This document shows positions 1 to 9,358 of a stretch of 64,000 bases of DNA, one piece after another. The notes under the pieces are model-generated. The model was not told where the DNA came from, made no database searches, and saw only the letters and a program-made list of their open reading frames with translations. A program made the translations under genes and the position numbers. The stretch is from Bacteroidales bacterium. Its GTDB lineage: Bacteria; Bacteroidota; Bacteroidia; Bacteroidales; UBA932. Position 1 is the stretch's first letter, and every line of letters starts with the position of its first letter. Where the stretch lies: assembly GCA_017559545.1 (NCBI GenBank), contig JAFYRK010000113.1, positions 1 through 64,000 on the forward strand, in the 5' to 3' direction.

Positions 1-315
1 AACGAGGTCAGTGTTAAGAGCCTCAAGGAGAGTCTTGCCAGGGAGGATCTCAGAAGCCATAGCTGCTGAGTGAGTCATACCTGAACATCCGATAGTCTCT
101 ACAAGAGCCTCCTGGATGATACCTTCCTTAACGTTGAGGGTAAGCTTGCAGGCACCCTGCTGAGGAGCGCACCAGCCGATACCGTGAGTAAGGCCAGAGA
201 TATCAGTGATCTGCTTTGATTTTACCCACTTTCCTTCCTCAGGAATTGGAGCCGGACCGTGGTTAGGGCCCTTCTTTACGCAGCACATCTGCTGCACTTC
301 GTGTGAATAAACCAT
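1..315 (-). CDS. NifU/IscU-like iron-sulfur scaffold protein (partial)
   Basis: Only the first 105 codons are inside the window; the gene runs off the left edge. The product starts MVYSHEVQQMCCVKKGP and contains ISGLTHGIGWCAPQQGAC, then VETIGCSGMTHSAAMASEIL. The GCSGM...A..ASE pattern matches the first conserved cysteine region of NifU/IscU N-terminal scaffold domains. From memory, Bacteroidales and Clostridia carry such proteins beside a GGGtGRT protein; that neighbour would lie outside the window. The likely role is iron-sulfur cluster handling in the cytoplasm. It is divergent from uvrB, with a TATCTTTG box on its strand at 358-365 and a 12-base palindrome just before its ATG. The family placement is fairly sure; the exact function is not. 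Confidence 0.7.
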   Translation of the reverse strand, partial: MVYSHEVQQMCCVKKGPNHGPAPIPEEGKWVKSKQITDISGLTHGIGWCAPQQGACKLTLNVKEGIIQEALVETIGCSGMTHSAAMASEILPGKTLLEALNTDLV

Positions 316-327
316 AATAGTACTATT
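316..327. promoter_or_regulatory. 12-bp perfect palindrome next to a start codon
   Basis: AATAGTACTATT is a perfect inverted repeat immediately upstream of the ATG of the NifU-like gene, between its promoter box and its start. It could be an operator or a hairpin near the ribosome binding site. A 12-base palindrome can also arise by chance in AT-rich spacer DNA, so the role is only suggested by position. Confidence 0.3.
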
Positions 328-357
328 GTTTTATAAAACGTTGTTTTCAAAATCACG

Positions 358-365
358 CAAAGATA
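358..365 (-). promoter_or_regulatory. Bacteroidetes -7 box for the NifU-like gene
   Basis: Read on the minus strand this is TATCTTTG, an exact match to the Bacteroidetes -7 consensus TAnnTTTG. It lies about 43 bases upstream of the NifU-like ATG. No clear -33 TTTG was found at the usual 19-21 base spacing. Confidence 0.5.
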
Positions 366-400
366 ATAAAATTTCTGAAACGGAAAACGGCAAGTTTTCG

Positions 401-408
401 TATCTTTG
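401..408 (+). promoter_or_regulatory. Bacteroidetes -7 box for uvrB
   Basis: TATCTTTG matches TAnnTTTG and sits about 50 bases upstream of the uvrB ATG, so the leader would include the possible repeat remnant at 421-450. A -33 element at standard spacing is not obvious. Confidence 0.5.
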
Positions 409-420
409 TAAAGATTTCTC

Positions 421-450
421 GGCACGGCCTTTGGCCTCGTTCAAAATGAC
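421..450 (-). repeat. Possible decayed copy of dispersed palindromic repeat
   Basis: This stretch (GGCACGGCCTTTGGCCTCG, then AAAATGAC) resembles the repeat at 2591-2622: the GCACGGCC-GGCCTCG core and the AATGAC end are kept, but the GATTGC arm is lost and bases are inserted. It lies in the presumed 5' leader of uvrB. It may be a degenerate family member or a chance similarity. Confidence 0.35.
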
Positions 451-458
451 AGTTTTAC

Positions 459-2588
459 ATGAAATTCAAGATAGATTCGGAATATAAGCCATCCGGAGAT
501 CAGCCGGCTGCGATCAAGGGTATCTGCGATGCTCTAAAGGAGGGAGTGGATGCCGTTACACTGCTTGGAGTAACGGGCTCGGGAAAGACGTTCACTATGG
601 CGAACGTCATAGAGAAAATGCAGCGTCCGGCGCTTATCATGAGTCACAACAAGACGCTGGCCCACCAGCTGTACCGTGAGTTCAAGTCCTTTTTCCCTAA
701 CAACGCGGTGGAGTATTTCGTATCATATTATGACTACTACCAGCCGGAGGCATATCTGCCTGTGACCGACACATATATCGAAAAGGACCTGAGCATCAAC
801 GATGAGATTGAAAAACTGCGCCTCAGCGCAGCCTCTGCCCTGCTTTCCGGACGCCGTGATGTAATCGTGATATCCAGTGTATCGTGCCTTTACGGCATCG
901 GAAACCCTGCTGACTTCCACGAACAGACTATTCTGGTCAAACGTGGCGAGCAGAGAAGCATGACAAGACTGCTTTACCAGCTTGTCGATGCACTTTACTC
1001 CCGCACCGAGACTGATTTCAAAAGAGGCACATTCAGAGTCAAGGGAGACACAGTCGACATCTGCATAGGATATGGTGAAAATGCTGTACGCATAGAATTC
1101 TTCGGTGATGAGGTGGAACAGATATCTGTAATCGACCCGCTCACAGGAGCCTTCATTGATGAACTTGACGAGATTTCCATCTTCCCTGCCGGCAACTTCG
1201 TGACCACGAAGGAACGAAGCGCACAGGCAATCAGTCAGATACAGGACGATATGGCAGCGCAGTGCGAATACTTCAAGAGCATAGGCAAGCACCTGGAGGC
1301 CAAGAGATTGCAGCAGAGAGTCGAATATGACCTTGAGTTCATAAAGGAAATGGGATACTGCCCCGGAATCGAGAACTATTCAAGATATTTCGACGGCAGA
1401 AGCGAAGGCATGAGACCGTTCTGCCTGATAGACTATTTCCCAAAGGATTTCATCACATTCATTGACGAGAGCCATGTGACCATCCCTCAGGTACGCGCAA
1501 TGTACGGAGGTGACCAATCCAGAAAGTCGGTACTTGTAGAATACGGATTCCGTCTTCCGGCAGCAACAGACAACAGGCCTCTGAAGTTCGACGAGTTCGA
1601 AAGCATCACAGGCCAGACAGTATACGTCAGTGCAACCCCTGCAGATTATGAACTTCAGAAATCGGAGGGCCTCGTAGTGGAGCAGGTTGTCCGTCCTACA
1701 GGACTGCTTGACCCACCTATAGAAGTGAGGCCCACAGAGAACCAGGTTGATGATCTGCTGGAGGAGATCCGCAAGAGAGAGGAGCTGGACGAGAGGGTTC
1801 TCGTGACCACTCTGACAAAACGAATGGCGGAGGAACTGGAGAGATACTTCACCAACATGGGAGTACGTTGCCGATACATCCACTCTGACGTGGACACCCT
1901 GGAGCGAGTGGAGATCATCAACGACTTCAAGAACGGACTCTTTGATGTGCTTGTCGGAGTAAACCTCCTCAGAGAAGGACTGGATATACCTTCAGTATCG
2001 CTCGTAGCCATCCTTGATGCAGACAAGGAAGGCTTCCTGCGAAGCGGAAGAGCTCTGACACAGACCGCAGGTCGAGCAGCACGAAATATCAACGGACTGG
2101 TCATCATGTATGCCGATACGATAACCGATTCGATGCAGCAGACCATATATGAAACCGACCGTAGAAGAAGCAAGCAGATGGAGTACAACAAACTCCACGG
2201 CATCACACCTGCACAGGTCGGAGGCCAGAGAACATCCATCGTAAAGGTTGACCACGGAAGAGTCAGTGCAGCGACATCATACGACGACCCGACATACATA
2301 CCGAGCCCGACAGACCTCGGAAGAGGAACGGTCAGTGTAGGATTGGGACACGACTCAAAACGAGAAAGCAACTCAGCATATGTTGATGGATATCTTCAAG
2401 CCGACCTTGCGGCCGTGCTTCAGGATCCTGTAATACGTTCAATGACACGTCCACAGGTAGAAAAAGCGATGGAGCAGGCTAAACGCAACATGGAGAAGGC
2501 AGCTGCAGACCTGGACTTCCAGGCAGCAGCGAAATACAGAGACGAAATGTGGGTACTCCAGCAGTACCTGAAGGTATGGAAAGTATAA
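459..2588 (+). CDS. uvrB: UvrABC excinuclease subunit UvrB
   Basis: UvrB is the damage-verification helicase of nucleotide excision repair; UvrA loads it on DNA and it recruits UvrC for incision. The 709-residue product has the Walker A motif GVTGSGKT at residues 37-44, followed by the beta-hairpin signature [10 protein letters not shown] that clamps the DNA strand. It also has the DESH box (FIDESHV) near residue 337, helicase motifs including LREGLDIP and QTAGRAARN, and a C-terminal UVR motif (residues about 670-705, [17 protein letters not shown]) for UvrC contact. Length is slightly above the usual 670-690. The ATG is preceded by a TAnnTTTG box at 401-408. It leads a plus-strand run with the (p)ppGpp enzyme, separated by a repeat copy. 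Identification is secure. Confidence 0.97.
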   Translation: MKFKIDSEYKPSGDQPAAIKGICDALKEGVDAVTLLGVTGSGKTFTMANVIEKMQRPALIMSHNKTLAHQLYREFKSFFPNNAVEYFVSYYDYYQPEAYLPVTDTYIEKDLSINDEIEKLRLSAASALLSGRRDVIVISSVSCLYGIGNPADFHEQTILVKRGEQRSMTRLLYQLVDALYSRTETDFKRGTFRVKGDTVDICIGYGENAVRIEFFGDEVEQISVIDPLTGAFIDELDEISIFPAGNFVTTKERSAQAISQIQDDMAAQCEYFKSIGKHLEAKRLQQRVEYDLEFIKEMGYCPGIENYSRYFDGRSEGMRPFCLIDYFPKDFITFIDESHVTIPQVRAMYGGDQSRKSVLVEYGFRLPAATDNRPLKFDEFESITGQTVYVSATPADYELQKSEGLVVEQVVRPTGLLDPPIEVRPTENQVDDLLEEIRKREELDERVLVTTLTKRMAEELERYFTNMGVRCRYIHSDVDTLERVEIINDFKNGLFDVLVGVNLLREGLDIPSVSLVAILDADKEGFLRSGRALTQTAGRAARNINGLVIMYADTITDSMQQTIYETDRRRSKQMEYNKLHGITPAQVGGQRTSIVKVDHGRVSAATSYDDPTYIPSPTDLGRGTVSVGLGHDSKRESNSAYVDGYLQADLAAVLQDPVIRSMTRPQVEKAMEQAKRNMEKAAADLDFQAAAKYRDEMWVLQQYLKVWKV

Positions 2589-2590
2589 CA

Positions 2591-2622
2591 GATTGCCACG
2601 GCCCAAGGGCCTCGCAATGACG
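2591..2622 (-). repeat. Dispersed palindromic repeat, copy 1
   Basis: The sequence runs GATTGCCACGGCCCAAGGGC and ends CTCGCAATGACG. Outer arms ATTGC/GCAAT and inner arms GGCCC/GGGCC can fold into an interrupted hairpin. The same ends (GATTGCCACG and CTCGCAATGACG) occur in opposite orientation at 50428-50460. There is no U-tract after it, so it is not a standard terminator. It fills nearly the whole spacer between uvrB and the next gene. Confidence 0.7.
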
Positions 2623-2632
2623 TATAGAGCAT

Positions 2633-4798
2633 ATGAGACAATATATAGATGAACTATTTCCAAGGTATGATCAGGCAGGCAGGGAACTGATTCTGAAAGC
2701 ATACGAAATAGCTGCCGAAGCTCTGAAGGAGCATAAGCGCAGCAACGGCAATCCGTTCATAGAGCATCCGGTGGCTGTTGCAAGGATAGCATGCGACGAG
2801 ATCGGTCTCTCAGCCGAGTGTATCGCAGCAATATTTCTTCATGAGGCCACACGCTTCTTTCCGGAAACAGACATCATGTCGGCGAAGTTCGGCCAGGATG
2901 TGTACACCATCGTGGACGGTCTTGACAAGATAGCCACCATCAAGCCTAAAGACACAAGACTCGAGGCCGAGAACTACAAGAAGCTCATCGTATCATATTC
3001 ACGTGACCCTCGCGTGACTGTCCTCAAGATTGCGGACAGGCTCGAGGTCATGCGCTCGCTTGATATGTTCCCGAAGCTTTCCCGCGAGAGAAAGATTCTC
3101 GAGACCATGATGCTATACATCCCACTCGCCCATCAGCTCGGCCTGTACAACATCAAGAGCGAAATGGAGGATATCTATTTCCGTCATGCCGAACCTGAGC
3201 AGTACAGAACAATAACAAACAAGCTGAAGAGCACTGAAAAGGACAGAGAAAAGCTCATGACACAGTTCATTGAGCCTCTCAAGCAGAAACTTCTTGACGA
3301 AGGTATCCGATATAAATTGAAAGTACGCACAAAGACGGCCCTTTCGATATATAAGAAGATGAAGAAGCAGAAGGTTCCATTCGAGGGAGTCTTTGACGTG
3401 TTCGCTATACGCTTCATCATTGACTGTGAGGAAAACAAAGAGACCGAACACGCTCTTTGCTGGAAGGTGTTCTCATATGTGACAGAGGAGTATGAATCTG
3501 ACACCAAACGTCTCCGCGACTGGATTTCCAATCCAAAGCCTAACGGTTACGAGTCGCTTCATATCACCGTAAAGAACAGGGAGGGCAGTGCGCTTGAGGT
3601 ACAGATCCGCACCAAGAGAATGGACGACATGGCTGAGAGCGGACTTGCTTCGCATTGGTCATATAAAGGCATACGCCATGAGGAAACACTGGACAAATGG
3701 CTGACAGCTGTAAGAAAGGCTCTTGAAAGTCCACTTGGATCAGAAGCCGATCCTATGGCTGCATACTATGAAGACGAGGTACATGAACTACCGACCCAGG
3801 AGGTATTCGTATTTACCCCATCTGGCGAGTTACGCAAGCTGCCCTCTGGCGCAACAGTATTGGACTTCGCATTTGACATCCATTCAAACCTTGGACTCAA
3901 ATGCACAGGAGGTCGCGTCAACGGCAAGGCAGTCAGGATAAACGAGAAGCTCAAGACCGGAGACATTGTAGAGATCATGTCCGGAAAGAACCAGAAACCG
4001 TCACCTGACTGGCTTAACTTCGTTGTGACCAACAAGGCCAGGACCAAGATCAAGCAGAAGCTCGGAGAAGGAGAGTTCGCCAAGGCAACTGACGGAAAAG
4101 AGCTCCTTGGACGTCGTCTGAAGAACTGGAAGATGGAACTTGATGACGAGACCACCGCTGCTATCATCAAGAAACATCAGTTCAAGACCATCAACGCTTT
4201 CTACGCTGCAATCGGCGACGGAACAGTTGACGTAGCAGATGTAAAAGAATGGATTCTTGAACATAAGCAGGGCGTTCAGCCACAACAGGCGCCTGCCGAA
4301 ATTGACAAGAGACCGAAAGAACTCATCCAGGAGAAAGGCAGTGATGACATTCTTATCATAGATGCAAAGAACGTCAAGGGCATCGACTACCGCATGGCAC
4401 GATGCTGCAACCCTGTGTTCGGCGATGATGTATTCGGATTTGTGACAAGGACAGAAGGCATCAAGATCCACAGAATATCCTGCCCGAATGCAGCTCGTCT
4501 GATGGATCAGTATCCATACAGAATTCAGAAAGTAAAGTGGAGTACCAACCCAAGCTCCGGAAACTTCCAGACCGGATTGCGTATCAGCGCGGCGCTTGAG
4601 CCTTATGTGATCAACGAAATAATGGACATCGTGAACTCGTTCAGGGCTTCCATCAGGATGTTCAATGTTGTGGAGAATGACCGCCAGGGCACATACGAAA
4701 TCACCATGAAGATTGCCGTGCCAAGCAGTCTGGAGCTGGATAAAGTCACATCTCAGATCCGCAACCTTAGAAATGTAGTGAAAATCACTAGAATATAA
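2633..4798 (+). CDS. relA: RelA/SpoT-family (p)ppGpp synthetase with degenerate hydrolase site
   Basis: This long RSH enzyme (721 residues) makes the stringent-response alarmone (p)ppGpp. Order of domains: HD hydrolase-like domain (about 25-180), synthetase domain (about 240-360, with SIYKKM, KPNGYESLHITV and EVQIRT), TGS domain (about 395-455, EVFVFTPSGELRKLPSGATV), a Cys-containing region (MARCCNPV, then ISCPNA) and a C-terminal ACT domain (about 645-721). In the hydrolase domain the HD signature reads LHEATRFFPETD at residues 69-80: the metal-binding Asp is Glu71 and the following ED pair is missing. This suggests a synthetase-only, RelA-like enzyme. Four bases separate it from the next gene. 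Confidence 0.92.
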   Translation: MRQYIDELFPRYDQAGRELILKAYEIAAEALKEHKRSNGNPFIEHPVAVARIACDEIGLSAECIAAIFLHEATRFFPETDIMSAKFGQDVYTIVDGLDKIATIKPKDTRLEAENYKKLIVSYSRDPRVTVLKIADRLEVMRSLDMFPKLSRERKILETMMLYIPLAHQLGLYNIKSEMEDIYFRHAEPEQYRTITNKLKSTEKDREKLMTQFIEPLKQKLLDEGIRYKLKVRTKTALSIYKKMKKQKVPFEGVFDVFAIRFIIDCEENKETEHALCWKVFSYVTEEYESDTKRLRDWISNPKPNGYESLHITVKNREGSALEVQIRTKRMDDMAESGLASHWSYKGIRHEETLDKWLTAVRKALESPLGSEADPMAAYYEDEVHELPTQEVFVFTPSGELRKLPSGATVLDFAFDIHSNLGLKCTGGRVNGKAVRINEKLKTGDIVEIMSGKNQKPSPDWLNFVVTNKARTKIKQKLGEGEFAKATDGKELLGRRLKNWKMELDDETTAAIIKKHQFKTINAFYAAIGDGTVDVADVKEWILEHKQGVQPQQAPAEIDKRPKELIQEKGSDDILIIDAKNVKGIDYRMARCCNPVFGDDVFGFVTRTEGIKIHRISCPNAARLMDQYPYRIQKVKWSTNPSSGNFQTGLRISAALEPYVINEIMDIVNSFRASIRMFNVVENDRQGTYEITMKIAVPSSLELDKVTSQIRNLRNVVKITRI

Positions 4799-4801
4799 TA
4801 T

Positions 4802-5293
4802 ATGAATATGAAAGAATTCAACATAGAAGAAAGAGTTGAAAAGGCAAAACGCCTTTTCAAGGAGGGAGGATATAACTGTTGTCAGGCTGTTGTATTGGCA
4901 TACAATGACGTGTTCGGCATTGACGATGAGACTGCAGCAGCGATCTCATCAGGTTTCGGAGGAGGCATGGGGCGCATGAGAGAAGTCTGCGGCGCGGTGA
5001 GCGGAATGGTGATGCTTGCCGGTCTCATCAGGCCAGCATCAGACCCTTCAGTCAAGGACTGGCGCACAGCGAACTACGCATTGGTGCAGGAAATGGCCGG
5101 GGATTTCAAGGCCCTGAACGGTTCAATCGTGTGCAAGGAACTGCTTGGACTCGTACCTATGGGAAGCGGCTCCCCTGCTCCAAAGGAATCTCCGGAACCA
5201 TCAGACCGCACGCCTGAGTATTACAAGAAGCGTCCTTGCGAGGAAATGGTGGGAATCGCCGCACGAATTGTTGGCGAAAAACTGAGAAAGTAA
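4802..5293 (+). CDS. C_GCAxxG_C_C family protein
   Basis: The 163-residue protein matches the C_GCAxxG_C_C family (PF09719), a redox-type cysteine pattern common in anaerobes. Visible residues are Cys26-Cys27 (GYNCCQAV), the CGAVSG motif starting at Cys63, Cys111 and Cys146. It also has the glycine-rich SSGFGGGMGRMREVCGA stretch. Members are thought to bind a metal or take part in redox chemistry, but no precise reaction is established. Translation starts four bases after the (p)ppGpp synthetase stop, so the two are probably co-transcribed. A second in-frame ATG lies two codons in. Confidence 0.85.
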   Translation: MNMKEFNIEERVEKAKRLFKEGGYNCCQAVVLAYNDVFGIDDETAAAISSGFGGGMGRMREVCGAVSGMVMLAGLIRPASDPSVKDWRTANYALVQEMAGDFKALNGSIVCKELLGLVPMGSGSPAPKESPEPSDRTPEYYKKRPCEEMVGIAARIVGEKLRK

Positions 5294-5304
5294 GAAATCT
5301 TTTA

Positions 5305-5312
5305 TAAATTTG
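5305..5312 (+). promoter_or_regulatory. Putative -7 box for ppa
   Basis: TAAATTTG fits TAnnTTTG and lies 22 bases before the ppa ATG at 5335, giving a plausible start of transcription near 5319. No -33 TTTG is seen at the usual distance, because the upstream gene ends there. Confidence 0.4.
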
Positions 5313-5334
5313 TGAGTTGTTAAAACAGACAGAC

Positions 5335-5958
5335 ATGAATTATAGCAAAGCGCATAAGGCTCATCCATGGCATGGAATCAGCCTTGGAAACAATGTTCCG
5401 GAAGAGGTCAGAGCATTTATCGAGATCGTACCTACCGACACTGTCAAATATGAAGTTGACAAGGAATCAGGATACCTGACACTCGACAGACCACAGAAAT
5501 TCTCGAACATAGTACCTTCACTATACGGATTCCTTCCAAGAACCTATTGCGGTCCTAAGATGGCAGAGTTGACCAACAAAGCACTCGTAAGAACTGATAT
5601 CGAGGGCGACGGCGACCCACTTGATATCTGTATCCTTACCGAGAAGGACGTAACCCATGGTGATATCATCGCTAAGGCACGCCCTATCGGAGGACTAAGA
5701 CTTCTGGACCACAATCAGGCAGATGACAAGATCATAGCAGTCCTTATGAGCGATGCAGTATATGGAATGATGACAGATATCGAACAGGTACCGCCAGCAA
5801 TCATCCGCCGCCTGATCCACTACTTCAGCACATACAAGGATATCCCTGGAGAGCATACAGAGCGAATGAAGTTCATAAGCATCTATGGTCCTGATGTAGC
5901 AAAGGACGTCGTACTGAGATCGATGGAAGATTACAAAGATTACATATCAAAAAAATAA
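5335..5958 (+). CDS. ppa: Soluble inorganic pyrophosphatase (family I)
   Basis: The enzyme hydrolyses pyrophosphate to phosphate in the cytoplasm, pulling biosynthetic reactions forward. The 207-residue product shows the family I signature DGDPLDICIL, whose Asp residues bind Mg2+, preceded by GFLPRTYCGPKM and followed by GGLRLLDHNQADDKIIAVL. An upstream in-frame TTG at 5317 exists, but the ATG at 5335 (MNYSKAHKAHPWHG) is the better start. A hairpin terminator follows directly, overlapping the last codons. Confidence 0.95.
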   Translation: MNYSKAHKAHPWHGISLGNNVPEEVRAFIEIVPTDTVKYEVDKESGYLTLDRPQKFSNIVPSLYGFLPRTYCGPKMAELTNKALVRTDIEGDGDPLDICILTEKDVTHGDIIAKARPIGGLRLLDHNQADDKIIAVLMSDAVYGMMTDIEQVPPAIIRRLIHYFSTYKDIPGEHTERMKFISIYGPDVAKDVVLRSMEDYKDYISKK

Positions 5959-5985
5959 GGGTTCGATTTGAACCCTTATTTTTTG
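5950..5985. terminator. Bidirectional intrinsic terminator
   Basis: Arms AATAAGGGTTC and GAACCCTTATT flank a five-base loop, with A-runs on the left and T-runs on the right. It can therefore end both the plus-strand ppa transcript and the minus-strand lipoprotein transcript that stops at 6001. Confidence 0.9.
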
Positions 5986-6000
5986 CTGTTGTTAAACGTC

Positions 6001-8466
6001 CTAGAACGCAAGGACAACTCTGACAGGAAGAGGAGTACCCTCACCGCTTACTGAATCCCATGGAGATGTCGACACCTTTGGATTGACAAGGTAGTTAGTT
6101 TTCATGTTATATGCCAATATGCTATTCTCTGTAATGTTGTTGCTGTAGTAGTAATGCTGCTCAGCAACACCCACAGTTGGGATAGGCTCTCCACCTGTAG
6201 CCCTGTCGTATACATACTCATAAGTTCTTCTCAGAGTTGTACCACCGATCTTTTCAAGTGACGCATTCACAATGTCAAGGTTATTGCTGAGTTCAACCAT
6301 CTCCATATACGATGGCACATACCACGAACTTGCACCTGCCGGAGCCTGAACCTTCTCACGGTGCTGCACAACCGCCTCTACATGATTGACGTGAATCACA
6401 TCATCATTAGACTGAACTTTGGCAGCATTCAAGGCCAAAAGTCCCTGGGTATTATTATATCCACAGTACTTGTCATCCACCAACCACTGATTGTAGCCGT
6501 TCTGACTCATCCAGCTGATAAGGTCTGCGCGGAGCCATGAGCGACCTGAAGTACATGACAGTACATATTCTTCAGTGCTCAAGACAAGACCATGAACACA
6601 ATCCGGGTAATCCTTTGCAAGGAGCGCATCTGACGATGCAGAGTTTGCTCTTGCGAACACGATACCGATCACTGTCTTTGACTGATCGAGTTCAGAAGAC
6701 CATGTACCATCCGAGTAATAGTAGTCTCCGACATTGACCTGAACTGTCGCCTCTGTGATATTGAGCGTGCAAGACGCTGTCTTCTGGGCCTGTCCTGATG
6801 GAACGGAATATCCGCTACATGTTGTTGCAGTAATCACCACTGTTCCTGTTGCAAGAGCTGTCACCTTACCGTTGGCATCCACCGTAGCCTTGCTTGGATC
6901 TGATGACTCCCATTTAAGATCCTTGTATGTAGGCTCATGTCCTTCGACGTCAGAAGTAAATTCCGGAGTAAGAATAAATGTTCCTCCAACCTCTACGTCT
7001 TTAGTCTCAGGAAGAGTCATTGTCTCTACATAATATGGCAATACGCTAAGGGTTACCTCCTTTCTGATGTTATCGTATACGAGCTTCTCATTGCCGCTTA
7101 CGGCAAAGATACCCCTGATAGCTCCCGGTACCTCTGAAACATATGCACCATATGCGTCATTCTGCGGTGTGCCATTAGGGAGAGAAGCAGAACAATATAC
7201 AGTATAACCAAGTCCCTCAGGAAGAACACGAGGATTAAAATACCATGCCTCGCCTACTCTGATATGCCCCTCTTCAGGCATGTCAAGCTCAATTGCATCA
7301 GGCTGCCTGTGAATCACACGAACTGAAAGACTTGATTTAACGCCGTCTGCATTTACAGTTACGACAACCTTGCTCCAATCACTATCTGATTTTACTGCAT
7401 TTACACCTTTCAGCAATCCGGTCTGGTTCACCTGCGCCAAATCAGCATCGTCTACTGTCCAAGATACGGTATTCGGAACTGCACTCTCCGGAATATACCT
7501 GAGATACAACTGAAGTTCCATTCCAACCTGCAAATCCGGATCAGTCATGACCTTACCATCCGCATCAACTATAACCACAGTCTGAAGAAGATCATCCGAA
7601 GGTGTGTCACCGGAAGGCTCGGTTACTGTTACGTTACACCTGGCCTCAACACCACTGCCGTCGTTTGCAGTCGCAATCACCACAGCATTTCCTTCCTTGA
7701 TCGCTTCAACCATACCTGTCTTCGCATCTACGCTCACGCAATCGCCTTCAACTGAGAAAGTAACTGTCTTATCGTGTGCATTCTCAGGAAGCACAGAGAC
7801 TTCCAGAAGCAAAGATGCCCCTACAGTAAGCTCTATCTCTTCAGACATTGTTATAGAGGAAACCCAAACCTTCCCATCCTGATCTTCAGACTTTTTAGCA
7901 ACTGTCACCTCACATTCTGCAATGAGCTTACCACCATTGCAAGTTACCGTAATGACAGCTTTACCCTCAGAAACAGCAGTAACGGTTCCATCCTGCACTG
8001 TCGCTACCGACTCTTCGCTTGAACTCCACTGTATATCGTCAGCAACTGCTCCATCCGGTGCTACTATTGCCTCAAGCCTGTGGGTCTGACCTACTGTCAG
8101 TTCAAGAGTCTCGGCATCAAGATTCAGCTCCTGAGGCTTAGGCGCAGTTACCACAACCTTACACTTTGCCACAGCATCATCAGCTGTCACTGACACCTCC
8201 GCTGTTCCGGGAGCAACTCCTGTTACATTACCTTCTTCATCGACTAAAGCTACTGCTTCATTCTCAGAAGCCCACACAAGGGTAACCTGCGCTGTTTTAG
8301 GTGTAACAGTAGCCTCAAGCCGCTGAGTCTCACCTACATTCAGATTGGAGATCAGTTCCTTATTAAGTATAACCTGTACAGGCTCCTGCACTTCAGGCTG
8401 CTCGCAAGCCGCCAGAATGCTTATTGCCGCAACCGCCAGGCTGAAAAGTCTTACAAGTATTTTCAT
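6001..8466 (-). CDS. Surface lipoprotein with Ig-like (Big2) repeats
   Basis: The 821-residue protein begins with a lipoprotein signal ending in ISILAAC (lipid-attached Cys near residue 21). Residues about 28-570 hold a series of bacterial Ig-like group 2 domains with the pattern LxVGxTxxLxAxVxP...VxWxSSxxxVAxVxxxGxVTAVxxGxAxITV. At least four are clear (starting near 28, 113, 203 and 485), with two more diverged units between. The last 250 residues form a different domain (VGDYYYSDGTWSSELD, then WYVPSYMEMVELSNNLD) like the DUF1566/FISUMP-type ends of many Bacteroidales surface proteins. It is probably exported to the cell surface for adhesion or binding; the ligand is unknown. It lies 15 bases downstream of a second Big2 lipoprotein and is likely co-transcribed with it. 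Confidence 0.8.
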   Translation of the reverse strand: MKILVRLFSLAVAAISILAACEQPEVQEPVQVILNKELISNLNVGETQRLEATVTPKTAQVTLVWASENEAVALVDEEGNVTGVAPGTAEVSVTADDAVAKCKVVVTAPKPQELNLDAETLELTVGQTHRLEAIVAPDGAVADDIQWSSSEESVATVQDGTVTAVSEGKAVITVTCNGGKLIAECEVTVAKKSEDQDGKVWVSSITMSEEIELTVGASLLLEVSVLPENAHDKTVTFSVEGDCVSVDAKTGMVEAIKEGNAVVIATANDGSGVEARCNVTVTEPSGDTPSDDLLQTVVIVDADGKVMTDPDLQVGMELQLYLRYIPESAVPNTVSWTVDDADLAQVNQTGLLKGVNAVKSDSDWSKVVVTVNADGVKSSLSVRVIHRQPDAIELDMPEEGHIRVGEAWYFNPRVLPEGLGYTVYCSASLPNGTPQNDAYGAYVSEVPGAIRGIFAVSGNEKLVYDNIRKEVTLSVLPYYVETMTLPETKDVEVGGTFILTPEFTSDVEGHEPTYKDLKWESSDPSKATVDANGKVTALATGTVVITATTCSGYSVPSGQAQKTASCTLNITEATVQVNVGDYYYSDGTWSSELDQSKTVIGIVFARANSASSDALLAKDYPDCVHGLVLSTEEYVLSCTSGRSWLRADLISWMSQNGYNQWLVDDKYCGYNNTQGLLALNAAKVQSNDDVIHVNHVEAVVQHREKVQAPAGASSWYVPSYMEMVELSNNLDIVNASLEKIGGTTLRRTYEYVYDRATGGEPIPTVGVAEQHYYYSNNITENSILAYNMKTNYLVNPKVSTSPWDSVSGEGTPLPVRVVLAF

Positions 8467-8481
8467 AGTGACCGATTTTCG

Positions 8482-9327
8482 TTATTTCACATTAACTACG
8501 CATGTAGCATACACCTTACCTGCCTGCACCTTGATAGTAGCCGTTCCTAATGACTTCGCAGTCACGACACCTGTTTCCTTATCAACAGTTGCAACATCAG
8601 GATTATCCGAAGTCCACTCCGGCATATCAGTTGCGTTTGAAGGAGTAAAAACTACCCTCAGGCGCTTCTTATCTCCCACAGTAAGATCCAAAGACTGATC
8701 TTCAATCTCCACTGCTGTCGCTTCTACAATCCTGACATTCACCCTGATGTCATCATAGATCTTATCATTGTATGACGCCTTGATTGTTGCCAATCCAGGA
8801 ACAACGCCAACCACCTGTCCTGTCACATGATTAACTTTGGCAATCGCCGCATTGTCTGTAGACCATGTTACAGTTCTGATATCTGCATCTTCAGGATAGA
8901 ATTTCACTTCGAAAGTCACAGATTCACCTGGGTTGATAGACACCAGTTCAGTCTCTGAAACAATCTCCAGCTTCGACGTCGGCAACGGTAGAACCGTAAC
9001 CTTGCATTCATCGGCTCCATTCTTATATCTTACATAAACGGAAACCGGAACAACCTCTTCAGAATCTTCTGCGGCCTTCATCAAACCTACGGCTGTAACC
9101 AATCCATTCTTATCTACAGTCACATAGTCTGCATCCTGAGAGAACCACTCCAATTCTGCATCCTGGTCAGGCACAATAGTGGCACTGAGCATTGCGCTTT
9201 CACCCTTGACAAGCTCAAGCTTTGTCTTGTCAAGACGAACTGCCAGAACCTGGTCTTCATTGTTTTTGCACGAAACGATTGTAATCAAGGCAAGCATTGC
9301 AGCCGCCAATAGAATCTTTGTCTTCAT
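8482..9327 (-). CDS. Lipoprotein with three Ig-like (Big2) domains
   Basis: The 281-residue product has a lipoprotein signal (MKTKILLAAAMLALITIVSC, Cys20) and then three Big2-type Ig-like domains, roughly residues 28-112, 115-200 and 205-281. Each shows the LxxGExxxLxAxxxP...WxSxDxxVAxVxxxTGxVTA pattern. It has no separate C-terminal domain, unlike the larger neighbour, and may be a structural or binding partner of it. It is first in a two-gene minus-strand unit with a TAnnTTTG box at 9359-9366 and a terminator upstream separating it from the aldolase gene. Confidence 0.78.
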   Translation of the reverse strand: MKTKILLAAAMLALITIVSCKNNEDQVLAVRLDKTKLELVKGESAMLSATIVPDQDAELEWFSQDADYVTVDKNGLVTAVGLMKAAEDSEEVVPVSVYVRYKNGADECKVTVLPLPTSKLEIVSETELVSINPGESVTFEVKFYPEDADIRTVTWSTDNAAIAKVNHVTGQVVGVVPGLATIKASYNDKIYDDIRVNVRIVEATAVEIEDQSLDLTVGDKKRLRVVFTPSNATDMPEWTSDNPDVATVDKETGVVTAKSLGTATIKVQAGKVYATCVVNVK

Positions 9328-9358
9328 TATATCCTGAATCTAGTTGTTCAATATCATG

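Noticed and set aside
1655..2371. 238-codon minus-strand frame opposite uvrB
   Set aside because: It lies entirely inside the secure uvrB gene and encodes no recognisable domain; its composition is that of a shadow frame.
2591..2622. Hairpin after uvrB considered as a terminator
   Set aside because: There is a stem, but no run of U follows on the plus strand, and the sequence is a member of a repeat family found elsewhere. Read-through into the next gene is likely.
5317..5334. Earlier TTG start for ppa
   Set aside because: The TTG adds six residues not typical of the family and would lie almost at the predicted transcription start; the ATG at 5335 fits better.
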